DNA of 6,414 nt from Desulfobacterales bacterium (GCA_030066455.1 JASJBQ010000277.1:1-6414); one strand, 5' to 3'; counted from the stretch's first letter, positions 1 to 5,980 are shown. Program-made: numbers and translations. The notes: generated by a model from the sequence alone, not told the origin.

Positions 1-142
1 GGCTCTGGTCGGGTATGCCGTCAGGTCGGGATCGGCATCGGAATCGGGACTCGAGATCGTAGCGCTGATCAAAGACCTCGATGCCGATACCGATAGCGAT
101 ACCGACCACGATGAAGGCAACCGCCCTGAAGTTGATTTTCAT
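1..142 (-). CDS. possible 5' part of a small membrane protein gene, running off the window
   Basis: From the ATG at 142-140 the minus strand stays open to the window edge (47 codons). The translation starts MKINFRAVAFIVVGIAIGIG, which reads as a charged start followed by one hydrophobic segment and could be a membrane anchor. Residues 14-21 come from a TCGGNA hexamer repeat, and the other repeat arm encodes the Arg/Ser-rich stretch near residues 32-40, so much of the reading may be a by-product of the repeat. No clear ribosome binding site precedes the ATG. In its favour, the frame places a start codon divergent from the gene at 327, with a plausible 184-base gap between them. I do not recognise a family; the support is weak. 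Confidence 0.2.
   Translation of the reverse strand, partial: MKINFRAVAFIVVGIAIGIGIEVFDQRYDLESRFRCRSRPDGIPDQS
26..105. repeat. TCGGNA hexanucleotide repeat, inverted pair 1
   Basis: The left arm (26-49) is four successive hexamers TCGGGA-TCGGCA-TCGGAA-TCGGGA. The right arm (79-105), read on the minus strand, is TCGGTA-TCGCTA-TCGGTA-TCGGCA followed by TCG. The arms face each other around a spacer of about 29 bases that contains CTCGAG. The minus-strand reading of the right arm shares the 16-mer TCGGTATCGCTATCGG with the second pair at 1291-1364. Seen directly in the sequence. That it is a dispersed genomic repeat family is inference from two copies in one window. Confidence 0.7.
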
Positions 143-326
143 TGCGGGACAATGGGGAGAATGGAGAAACCAACAGATTGACGAGGTCCCCCAGTGGGGA
201 GGTACCTGAGACCTGGTGCCCTGCGATAGGAGCCGGATTTTGAATAATGAATATCTGCTGACGATGATAGACAAGGACGGGAGCTTTTTTTGATCGATTG
301 AGATGAACAGGGAAGGAGGCGCATCG

Positions 327-977
327 ATGACCCCGGCTTCGCAACAGGCGCTCGACGGGCTGCGCGATCTCAGCACACTGGAATGGTATGTGATTCCGCT
401 TCTGGCCATCGTGTTCTACATCTACACCACCGAGATCAAAAAGGCCCGCCAGAGCGGCAACTGGAACGCCGTGATGGCCGGTCTGACCATCTTCGGCATG
501 GATTGCATCAACGAAACCTGGAACGGCTGGATCTTCCACTTCACCCAGCGCTCGGCCTTCTGGACCGCACCCGGGCCCACCGCCCTGCGCACCATGGTGG
601 GCTGGAACATCGAGATCATGTTCATGTTCGCGATCTCGGGCATCATTTACTACTACACGCTTAGCGAGAACCGCCGCGACCGCATTCTGGGCATACCGGA
701 CTGGTGGTTCTGGGCCATCGCCTACGCGGCCTTCTGCGTGTTCGTGGAGTGTCTGCTCAATATGGGCGGACTGCTGGTGTGGGAATACCCCTGGTGGAAC
801 CGTTCGTTCGGCGGCGTCTGGCTCATCTTCTTCTTTGGCTATTTTCATTTTTACGTGGCCGCCCTGCTGGTAATCGGCATGCGGCGGATGCGCACCAAGG
901 TGATCACGGTGGCCTCGCTTTACGGGATTGCTATTGTGATGAATGGGGTGGCGGGGGTCCTCGGCTGGCGGTACTGA
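327..977 (+). CDS. six-helix integral membrane protein of unknown function
   Basis: A 216-residue protein with about six hydrophobic segments, near residues 18-36, 49-70, 94-112, 126-148, 162-184 and 191-212, so it should sit in the inner membrane. It is rich in aromatic residues. Several polar residues lie inside or beside predicted helices (D59, N62, E63, N66, N94, E96, E141), which would suit a channel, transporter or enzyme-like core, but no catalytic motif is recognisable. The start is set at 327 because AGGAGG (314-319) lies seven bases upstream; the in-frame ATG at 303 has no such site and would put that Shine-Dalgarno inside the gene. It stands alone, converging on the gene at 1411-2577. 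I cannot name the family; that the gene is real is well supported by length, start signal and membrane pattern. Confidence 0.85.
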   Translation: MTPASQQALDGLRDLSTLEWYVIPLLAIVFYIYTTEIKKARQSGNWNAVMAGLTIFGMDCINETWNGWIFHFTQRSAFWTAPGPTALRTMVGWNIEIMFMFAISGIIYYYTLSENRRDRILGIPDWWFWAIAYAAFCVFVECLLNMGGLLVWEYPWWNRSFGGVWLIFFFGYFHFYVAALLVIGMRRMRTKVITVASLYGIAIVMNGVAGVLGWRY

Positions 978-1054
978 ATCTGATTTAGTTCCGTACCTCG
1001 ATAAAATCGTTGGGATCAGCTCGACCGTTACAAGGCGCTAAGTATTGAACGTTT

Positions 1055-1086
1055 GTTCATTTTTTTTCACGTGAAAGAAAACGAAC
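1055..1086. repeat. zero-spacer palindrome in convergent gap
   Basis: GTTCATTTTTTTTCAC (1055-1070) is followed directly by GTGAAAGAAAACGAAC (1071-1086). The halves are inverted copies with 14 of 16 positions matching and no spacer, and the core TTTCACGTGAAA is perfect. It begins about 78 bases after the stop of the membrane protein gene and faces the converging gene. It could act as a bidirectional transcription end or be the edge of a repeat element. Pairing was read by eye. Confidence 0.6.
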
Positions 1087-1102
1087 CAAAAGAAAACGCC
1101 CG

Positions 1103-1217
1103 CGCCCCGCTCAATCCTGCGCGTCGCCGACGCGCCCGGCGCGTGTCGGAAACTCGCTGCGCTCAAACAGGCCGACACGCTTTTCCTGGGCGCATCGTCG
1201 ATGCTCGGCGCGGGGCG
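1103..1217. repeat. nested GC-rich inverted repeats
   Basis: Several inverted repeats are nested here. CGCCCCGC (1103-1110) pairs with GCGGGGCG (1210-1217). GCGCGTCG (1119-1126) pairs with CGACGCGC (1128-1135) around one base. GCGTGTCGG (1141-1149) pairs with CCGACACGC (1172-1180), which is followed by TTTTCC. GCATCG/CGATGC lies at 1192-1204. The 1141-1180 hairpin plus its short T run may help end transcription from the left. The density of paired arms suggests a repeat element of the REP/BIME kind rather than coding DNA. All pairs are visible in the sequence; the role is inferred. Confidence 0.55.
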
Positions 1218-1290
1218 AAGGGAATTTGCTGGCACCCGCAGAATGCTTTTTCAACTTGGGTTTCCGACCTTTTCCCTTTGGCCTGCCTTA

Positions 1291-1364
1291 TCGGTATCGC
1301 TATCGGAATCGAAAATTCCCAGCCTGCCTTTTGTTCGAAAACCCGATCCCGATAGCGATACCGA
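1291..1364. repeat. TCGGNA hexanucleotide repeat, inverted pair 2
   Basis: Two 21-base arms (1291-1311 and 1344-1364) are inverted copies differing at one position. Both arms contain the 16-mer TCGGTATCGCTATCGG or its complement. They are separated by 32 bases. The 9-mer GCCTGCCTT occurs just left of the first arm (1281-1289) and again in the spacer (1322-1330), so there is also a short direct repeat with a 41-base period. The 16-mer core also occurs in the pair at 26-105, so the two elements are related. Together they bracket the membrane protein gene at 327-977. There is no open frame here that looks like a protein other than repeat-derived runs. Confidence 0.75.
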
Positions 1365-1410
1365 CGCCGAAACGCGATCTGCCGATGGTGGGGCCGCTTG
1401 CGGCCGCACT

Positions 1411-2577
1411 TCAGCGATTGGCCAGGGGGAGTTCGGCGTTGATGTCTTCGATCTGGGCCTTTTCCATCTGGTTGATCTTGCCGATGTTGAGCCGCAGGAT
1501 TTCCTGCAGGCGCCATTCGGAGAAACGGTGGTAGCTGTAGTTGGGCACGGCCTCGAACCCGCGTCTGATCTTGTGGTGGCCGCCTATCCCGGGATCGAAA
1601 TGACGGATGCCGTTTTGAATGGCCCATTCGATGGGGGCGTAGTAGCAGGCATTGAAGTGCAGGGCGTGGGCTTCGGTGGTGGCCCCCCAGTAGCGGCCGT
1701 ATAGCCGGTCGTCCTTGTAGAGTAAAAACGACATGCCGATGGGCAGGTGATTTCCGTTCTGGTAGGCGTTGATTAAAAGGATCCGGTGGCGGTAGCGTGC
1801 ATGGAGGCCTTTGAAAAAATCAGCGGTCAAATAGTGGCAGCCCCAGGGGCCGAATTGGGCGTTCGTGTCGGAGTAGAGACGGTACATGTGCCTGAAGAGT
1901 TCCGGCGTGATCTGCTCCCCGCTCATCGGGACCAGCCGTATCCCCTGCCTGGCCATGGCATTGCGTTCGCGTTTGATATTGCGCCGCTGGCCGGATTTGA
2001 ATAATGACAGGTAATCATCGAAGCTGGTGAAATCACGGTTCCGCCAGGCAAAGCTCTGGTGGGTCCAGGAAAGGAATCCATGCGAGGCCAGAATCTGCGC
2101 CCAGTCGGGGTCCACATAGTTGAAGCTGCATCCCGAAAGCCTGTAGCGGCGGCAGAGACCATCGATCGCTTTCAACATGATGTCGCTCAATGCGATCTCA
2201 TCCTCGCGGGGATCGACCAGGAAGCGATAACCGATGGTGGGTGAAAACGGACTCATGCCCACCAGCTTGGGGTAATACTGGATTTCAAGACGCCGGGCGA
2301 CATCCACCCATACGTGGTCGAAAACGAACTCGCCGGCACTATGGCTCTTGATGTAGAGCGGCGCGGCCGCCACCAGACGGCCCTCGCGCCATACCGTCAG
2401 ATGGTGGGGCAGCCAACCGTTGGTTTCGACCGCACTGCCGGATTCTTCCAATAATCGCAACCACTCCCATTCGAAGAACGGCGTGGTCAGAGTACGGGCG
2501 ATGGCGTTCCACGCATCTTCCTCGACGTGCTTGATCCGTTTGAGCCATTTGATCTGGATTGATTGGCTATTTGACAT
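1411..2577 (-). CDS. DUF482 / FemAB-like acyltransferase-fold protein (PF04339 family)
   Basis: The 388-residue product is typical in length for the DUF482 (FemAB_like, PF04339) family, cytoplasmic proteins with the GNAT-related FemAB fold. The best family signature is near residues 328-351, FDPGIGGHHKIRRGF followed by a conserved Ser/His stretch, matching the family's PG-x-GxHK-x-xRGF pattern. Other supporting stretches are PFFEWEWL (33-40), the basic FKSGQRRNIKRER region (193-205), and the GMSFLLYKDDRLYGRYWG core (281-298). Family members are annotated only loosely as peptidoglycan-related or GNAT-like acyltransferases, and the substrate is unknown. The start at 2577 fits family length; ATGs at 2595 and 2601 and a TTG at 2691 are in frame, and none has a strong ribosome binding site, so the start is uncertain by a few residues. 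No membrane segment or signal peptide is visible. It is alone on this strand, so its partner pathway cannot be inferred. Confidence 0.88.
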   Translation of the reverse strand: MSNSQSIQIKWLKRIKHVEEDAWNAIARTLTTPFFEWEWLRLLEESGSAVETNGWLPHHLTVWREGRLVAAAPLYIKSHSAGEFVFDHVWVDVARRLEIQYYPKLVGMSPFSPTIGYRFLVDPREDEIALSDIMLKAIDGLCRRYRLSGCSFNYVDPDWAQILASHGFLSWTHQSFAWRNRDFTSFDDYLSLFKSGQRRNIKRERNAMARQGIRLVPMSGEQITPELFRHMYRLYSDTNAQFGPWGCHYLTADFFKGLHARYRHRILLINAYQNGNHLPIGMSFLLYKDDRLYGRYWGATTEAHALHFNACYYAPIEWAIQNGIRHFDPGIGGHHKIRRGFEAVPNYSYHRFSEWRLQEILRLNIGKINQMEKAQIEDINAELPLANR

Positions 2578-2956
2578 GGCGATGGTTGGCCACATGCGCA
2601 TTGCACGTTTTGCATCAGGAGGGCATCGTCGATCCGGTCTTAGTGTTTCGAGCGACTCCAATCCCCCAGGTTGTTTGTGATTTGATCTCAACCTTAATCC
2701 CTCTAACCTGGCTTGTCATCCTACACCGTCGCTTCGTAATCGTCCTGCCGGATTGATCATAAATACTTGCAACCTATCGAAAACTGTCTATATTGGCAGC
2801 AATAACAATACTTGATTACGGTCGTTTTATTGAGCATTAGGCTTTAAACAGCCGTCTTCATACAAGATAACTATACAGCCTCCCAATCCCAAAAATGCCA
2901 TCAAGGTGTCGCTCAGACAGGCACCGAGCTTAGAACATCATCATCGGGAAACAGTC
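2578..2956. other. divergent intergenic region
   Basis: About 380 bases separate the divergent DUF482 and ArsN2-like genes. The half from 2690 to 2900 is clearly more AT-rich than the flanking genes, as expected of a promoter region. The best plus-strand candidate is TTGCAA (2767-2772), a 16-base gap and TATATT (2789-2794), a mediocre sigma70 match that would leave a long leader before 2957. I see no convincing minus-strand promoter, no strong palindrome and no coding frame. Confidence 0.4.
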
Positions 2957-3415
2957 ATGGATTTGGACAATATTTTGTCGGTGACCGTGAGTGGCTTGCG
3001 CCCCGGAGAAGAAGACGCCGTTGAATCCCTCCTTAGTGCCTGCGGGTTGCAGACGAGCGACCTTACGCCGGAAAAGCTGAGCCATTTCATCGTTGCCCGC
3101 AGGGGCGACGAGGTGGTGGGGACGATTGGTCTGGAGCTTTTTCAACCCCATGCGCTGCTTCGCTCGCTGGCCGTGGGGCCAGCCCACCGGGGAAAAGGGA
3201 TCGGTGACCGCCTTGTCGAATCGATTGAGCGTTACGCCCGTATGATGGGGGTGACGACGCTGTATCTGCTCACCATGTCGGCAGCGCCTTTTTTCAACCG
3301 CCGCGACTACCAGGAAGTCCGCCGCGCCGACGCACCGGCGACGCTTCGGGCCACGGAGGAATTTAAAATACTGTGTCCCGCCTCAGCCGTATGTATGTGC
3401 AAGCAGATCGTCTGA
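2957..3415 (+). CDS. arsN2: ArsN2-like GNAT family N-acetyltransferase
   Basis: A 152-residue cytoplasmic GNAT acetyltransferase. The acetyl-CoA binding motif A is clear: LLRSLAVGPAHRGKGIG (67-83), with R-G-K-G-I-G as the pyrophosphate loop. Further features fit the ArsN2 subgroup of arsenic-operon acetyltransferases: the N-terminal pattern up to LLSACGLQTSDL (25-36), YLLTMSAAPFF (103-113), RADAPATLRATEEF (123-136) and the end LCPASAVCM (139-147) with two cysteines. ArsN-type enzymes are associated with arsenic resistance; ArsN1 acetylates arsinothricin, while the substrate of ArsN2 is less certain. The start at 2957 is chosen because similarity begins soon after it; a GTG at 2906 would add 17 unconvincing residues. 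The ribosome binding site is weak. No arsR, arsC, arsB or arsM is next to it, so an arsenic role rests only on similarity. The general GNAT call is firm; the subgroup is likely. Confidence 0.85.
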   Translation: MDLDNILSVTVSGLRPGEEDAVESLLSACGLQTSDLTPEKLSHFIVARRGDEVVGTIGLELFQPHALLRSLAVGPAHRGKGIGDRLVESIERYARMMGVTTLYLLTMSAAPFFNRRDYQEVRRADAPATLRATEEFKILCPASAVCMCKQIV

Positions 3416-3513
3416 TCGATGATTTTCAAAACGCCGTAATCGGTGCATCGGCCGACAACAAGTCTGAAAGTATCTGGATCGGAAAACCACCAAAAAAACA
3501 AAGGGGAGTGAAA

Positions 3514-4017
3514 ATGAAGCGAACGTTCGTATCGGCTATCGTTTTTTTATTGGCCCTCGGACTGGCCGGGCCGGCGTGGTCGGATGGTGACTTCGTGGTC
3601 TACCCGGCCAAGGGCCAGAGCCAGGACCAGACGGAAAAGGACAAATATGACTGCTACAACTGGGCCAAGCGGGAAAGCAACTTCGATCCCATGAAGACGC
3701 CCACGGCCAGCTCGCCGCCGCCGCCCAAAGAGAAGGAGACCTGGGGGGCCGGTACGGGGGCCGTCGGTGGTGGCCTGCTCGGCGCCGGTGTCGGGGGGAT
3801 TGCCGGCGGTGGTAAAGGCGCTCTGATCGGCGGCGCGGTGGGTGCAGGCAGCGGAGCCGCGATTGGCGGTGCACGCCGATCAAGCCAGAAGAAACGCGAT
3901 CAGCAGCGGCGGCAGCAATGGGAGCAGGAGCAGGCCTCCCAATACCGGGCCGGGCGCAATGCCTATAACCGAGCCTACGCCGCCTGTCTTGAAGGCCGCG
4001 GCTATTCCGTCAAGTAG
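3514..4017 (+). CDS. exported glycine-zipper family protein (YMGG-like)
   Basis: The 167-residue product begins with a signal peptide (about 1-23, cleaved near AWS/DGD), so it goes to the periplasm or outer membrane. Next comes VVYPAKGQSQDQTEKDKYDC (28-47) and WAKRESNFDP (50-59), the conserved N-terminal block of glycine-zipper proteins. A Pro-rich linker (62-73) leads to a glycine zipper (78-120) with repeated GxxxG and GG pairs, which can form membrane-inserted helices. A basic, Gln-rich helix (121-142) precedes RAYAACLEGRGYSVK (153-167), the typical C-terminal end. Cys47 and Cys158 may form a disulfide. AAGGGGAG at 3501-3508 precedes the ATG by a good distance; in-frame starts further upstream lie inside the acetyltransferase gene and are rejected. 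The gap to that gene is 98 bases. Function is not established for the family; a structural envelope role is likely. Confidence 0.88.
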   Translation: MKRTFVSAIVFLLALGLAGPAWSDGDFVVYPAKGQSQDQTEKDKYDCYNWAKRESNFDPMKTPTASSPPPPKEKETWGAGTGAVGGGLLGAGVGGIAGGGKGALIGGAVGAGSGAAIGGARRSSQKKRDQQRRQQWEQEQASQYRAGRNAYNRAYAACLEGRGYSVK

Positions 4018-4157
4018 TGGCCCCATGCTTTGGGCGGTGCGCTCGCTGGAGGCCGGTCGTAACGTGTAGGGCCGGTGTGACACCGAATGCCTTTGCGGTG
4101 CGCACGATTGGCGTCACGGGTACCATTTCGTTTCTGATTTCAACAAGGAGAGCGACG

Positions 4158-4592
4158 ATGAAGAAAATGAAGATTCTGTTTGGATTACTCCTGGGCCTGG
4201 GCCTGCTGGTCACCCCGGTCATGGCTGGAGATTTCGATGGTTCCAAGGCAGTGATCTGCGCGGCTCAGGACGTCCTTGAATGTTTGCCCGGCGGTGAGTG
4301 TAAACGCGTTCAGACGGATGAAATCGACTTCCCCGATTTTTTAAAACTCGATTTTAAAGCCAAATTGATCCGCGCCCGGCAATTGGGGCGCAAGGATCTC
4401 AAAACGGATATCGAAAAAATGGAGCGCGTTGACGGCAAACTGTTTCTTCAAGGTGCCGAAGACGGGCGCGAAGGCACCAAAGACGGCCTGGGGTGGACCA
4501 TGGCCATCGATGAAGAGAGTGGTAAATTGGTGTTTTCCGCTTCGGGCACCGAGGTTGCTTTTGTCATCTTTGGGGCCTGCATGCTGCCCTGA
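4158..4592 (+). CDS. conserved four-cysteine periplasmic protein of unknown function
   Basis: A 144-residue protein with a clear signal peptide (1-23, charged MKKMK, Leu/Gly-rich core, cleavage near VMA/GDF), hence periplasmic. The mature part has four cysteines (34, 42, 48, 141), enough for two disulfides. Blocks that read as conserved are ICAAQDVLEC (33-42), DFPDFLKLDF (57-66), ERVDGKLFLQGAE (89-101) and the end GWTMAIDEESGKLVFSASG plus VAFVIFGAC (112-141). They resemble an unnamed proteobacterial family with the same order of blocks, and the tail suggests a beta-rich fold. AAGGAG (4145-4150) lies seven bases before the ATG, which fixes the start. It follows the glycine-zipper gene by 140 bases without overlap. 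I cannot assign a biochemical role. Confidence 0.83.
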   Translation: MKKMKILFGLLLGLGLLVTPVMAGDFDGSKAVICAAQDVLECLPGGECKRVQTDEIDFPDFLKLDFKAKLIRARQLGRKDLKTDIEKMERVDGKLFLQGAEDGREGTKDGLGWTMAIDEESGKLVFSASGTEVAFVIFGACMLP

Positions 4593-5060
4593 TCCCTGCT
4601 TACCTGCGGCGGCAGGAGGGGCGGTGCATACACTGGCCCTCTGCCGACCGCTGTCTATTTTTTATTGTCCCTCTGTAAAGCTGGTGTACGAATGGCGTTC
4701 AATGGCCTTCATCGCTGCCCACCATCCTGTGGCCCGCCAGGAAGAATTATCAAATATCTAAAGGCAGAGACCCTTTCCCACCCCAGCGCGCGGCCATGCT
4801 CGGATATATTTGGCACTATTATTGCTGACTTATGACCGTAAGACGAGAAGATCGAGATTTCTCAGCACCTTGCCACTGCCCCCTGAACCTTCCCGACGTC
4901 TGAAGAGAAAACAGCGCGACCGCTTATCTCAACCGCAATCCCGTTAATGCGTGTTCCATCGCGATCCTTCGCACACCATGTCTTGCGCGCGGCGTGTCGA
5001 TAGCCGATCACCGCCGAGTGCCGAGTGAATTTAACGGACAGCATCGAAAGGAGGAAGGCC
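4593..5060. other. intergenic region without a supported gene
   Basis: This 468-base stretch has no open frame on either strand that looks like a protein. Its main structure is the weak terminator-like hairpin at 4621-4662. A minus-strand frame (4862 to about 5040) reads as a plausible 55-60 residue stretch, but it has no start signal and no family I can recognise. The region just before 5049 should carry the promoter of the next gene, but no clear -35/-10 pair is visible. Confidence 0.5.
4621..4662 (+). terminator. possible intrinsic terminator of the four-cysteine protein gene
   Basis: GCGGT (4621-4625) pairs with ACCGC (4647-4651). Inside it GGC (4635-4637) pairs with GCC (4643-4645) around a five-base loop. 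The hairpin is followed, after TGTCTA, by a six-base T run starting at about 4658. The position, about 30 bases after the stop codon, is right. The stem is short and interrupted, and the T run is a few bases late, so this is tentative. Confidence 0.3.
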
Positions 5061-5423
5061 ATGTGGAAGACACTGCTTTGCATGCTGGTCGGGGGCGTCG
5101 TCATGATCGGAGGTCCGGTCAACGCCGACGAATGGAGCAACAGCGAAATGAAGCAATACTACGAAGCACAGGTGGTCTGGGAAATCGACCATTGCCTCCA
5201 GAAATGCCATCTGATGAATTCACGCTCGCCCGCACTCAGGGACAAGGCGCGCCAGGAAGTCGGCAAGGCGCATTATCTCAAAATGCACAAAGAGGAACTC
5301 GTGGAAGATATGATGGCGGCTGATATCGGACTGCGTCATTACAAAGTGCAGCAATATATCAACCACCGCTATCATGACCATGGCCATGGATACGCCGCGG
5401 TGAATTTGAGGTATTGCGAATAG
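5061..5423 (+). CDS. small exported helical His-rich protein of unknown function
   Basis: A 120-residue protein with a short signal peptide (1-22, cleavage near VNA/DEW), so likely periplasmic. The mature part appears mostly helical: Glu/Lys/Ala-rich stretches at 29-50 and 58-100. It contains CLQKCH (45-50), SRSPALRDKA (54-63), KAHYLKMHKEELVEDM (69-84), YKVQQYINHRY (94-104) and a His-rich tail HDHGHGY (105-111). A third mature cysteine is at 119. CLQKCH is a C-x3-C-H arrangement, one residue longer than a standard heme c site, so no heme is claimed; the Cys/His residues could bind a metal or form a disulfide. AGGAGG (5049-5054) six bases before the ATG sets the start. A strong terminator follows at 5455, so it is probably transcribed alone. 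The family is not recognised. Confidence 0.78.
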   Translation: MWKTLLCMLVGGVVMIGGPVNADEWSNSEMKQYYEAQVVWEIDHCLQKCHLMNSRSPALRDKARQEVGKAHYLKMHKEELVEDMMAADIGLRHYKVQQYINHRYHDHGHGYAAVNLRYCE

Positions 5424-5454
5424 TACCCGCCCCAAGCAAAACCGCCAGGCAACG

Positions 5455-5478
5455 GGGTCCCGCTGGTGGGACCCTTTT
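5455..5478 (+). terminator. intrinsic terminator
   Basis: GGGTCCC (5455-5461) and GGGACCC (5468-5474) form a perfect seven-pair stem with a six-base loop, followed immediately by TTTT (5475-5478). GGCAA (5448-5452) and TTGCC (5477-5481) could extend the pairing. It lies 31 bases after the stop of the gene at 5061-5423 and has the form of a rho-independent terminator for it. Confidence 0.72.
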
Positions 5479-5580
5479 GCCACATTCCTCCGCCCGGTTA
5501 TTGCCGGCTTTGTCGGGTCCTGTATGCGTTGGGCCTAGCCATCTTCGCCTTCCGTGTTTTTTCCAGCCGAACAGAATTCC

Positions 5581-5715
5581 CAGGTTCTCACCGATTTTAA
5601 AATCTATTACCTTCCGGCCCTTGGCGACGATGCGGCCGACATGGCTGTAGCCAACGGCCAGGGCGGGAAAATCCAGGCGGGTGTTCGGCCGGGCCAGAAA
5701 AAAGGCCCGTTCCAT
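5581..5715 (-). pseudogene. remnant of a medium-chain (zinc-type alcohol) dehydrogenase gene
   Basis: On the minus strand this stretch reads MERAFFLARPNTRLDF followed by PALAVGYSHVGRIVAKG and then RKVIDFKIGEN. It matches the N-terminal GroES-like domain of the medium-chain dehydrogenase superfamily: the (G)TERAxxLxRPNT block, the GYSxVG turn, and the VVAxGxxVxDFKVGDxV strand. The sequence just upstream (CRTRFICGS, 5739-5713) may be the decayed VRTxxSGISPGT part. Further upstream in frame are stop codons (near 5772 and 5787). Downstream the similarity ends after GEN, where a catalytic and Rossmann-domain part of some 200 or more residues should follow. Only about 45 residues are recognisable, so this is a broken fragment, not a working gene. 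Confidence 0.55.
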
Positions 5716-5922
5716 CGAACCGCATATGAATCTGGTACGACACGACGAAGCCCAAACCGACACGGCGGCTCACCGTTTTGAAACCTACATCGCTTACGGT
5801 CGCCCCTGCATGCAGCTAGTGGATGCCGCATGGCAGAGAGCGCTGACAATGAGCCCTGAGGGCGGCTGAGGCGCATCCGTGACGGTGTGCAACAGGGCCC
5901 GCAAAAAATGCGAATGAATCTA

Positions 5923-5950
5923 TTGACAACTTATCGGCAAACGCTATTAT
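5923..5950 (+). promoter_or_regulatory. strong sigma70-type promoter of the EF-hand protein gene
   Basis: A consensus -35 box TTGACA (5923-5928) is followed by a 16-base spacer and the -10 box TATTAT (5945-5950, five of six consensus bases). Transcription would start around 5956-5958, giving a leader of about 50 bases before the ATG at 6009. It is the best promoter match in the window. Confidence 0.7.
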
Positions 5951-5957
5951 TTAGACA

Positions 5958-5980
5958 GTATTTAAACAAAATTTAAATAC
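5958..5980. promoter_or_regulatory. operator-like perfect inverted repeat at the transcription start
   Basis: GTATTTAAA (5958-5966) and TTTAAATAC (5972-5980) are perfect inverted copies around CAAAA. The repeat begins where transcription from the promoter at 5923-5950 should start, a usual position for a repressor site of a dimeric regulator. The half-sites are all but GC-free, so an RNA hairpin would be weak, which favours a DNA site over an RNA structure. The regulator is not in the window and cannot be named. Confidence 0.5.

Noticed and set aside
187..207. TCCCC-N4-GGGGA hairpin and AGGTACCT palindrome upstream of the membrane protein gene
   Set aside because: Both are short and could be chance; the nearby TTGACG (178-183) lacks a -10 box at proper spacing, so no promoter or operator was called.
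303..326. Earlier ATG at 303 as the start of the membrane protein
   Set aside because: AGGAGG at 314-319 is correctly spaced for the ATG at 327 and would lie inside the gene if 303 were used.
69..848. Long minus-strand open frame opposite the membrane protein gene
   Set aside because: It is the antisense shadow of 327-977. Its sequence is Gly/His/Glu-rich without a family pattern, and its end is repeat-derived RYRYRYRHR, whereas the plus frame has a good start signal and membrane helices.
1392..1407. GGCCGC-TT-GCGGCC small hairpin after the DUF482 stop
   Set aside because: A two-base loop is sterically poor and no T run follows on the minus strand, so it was not called a terminator.
1163..1704. 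Overlapping open frames on both strands across the hexamer repeat and the end of the DUF482 gene
   Set aside because: They are shadows of the DUF482 frame joined to repeat-encoded dipeptide runs, and no protein family pattern is visible.
3373..3513. N-terminal extension of the glycine-zipper protein overlapping the acetyltransferase gene
   Set aside because: The ATG at 3514 has a ribosome binding site and begins a proper signal peptide; the extension would bury that signal peptide.
4862..5140. Minus-strand frame ending in a plausible-looking stretch (DRDGTRINGIAVEISGRAVF)
   Set aside because: The first part is the shadow of the 5061 gene, there is no start signal for the remainder, and I cannot match the stretch to a family. 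It could be a gene remnant, but the evidence is too thin.
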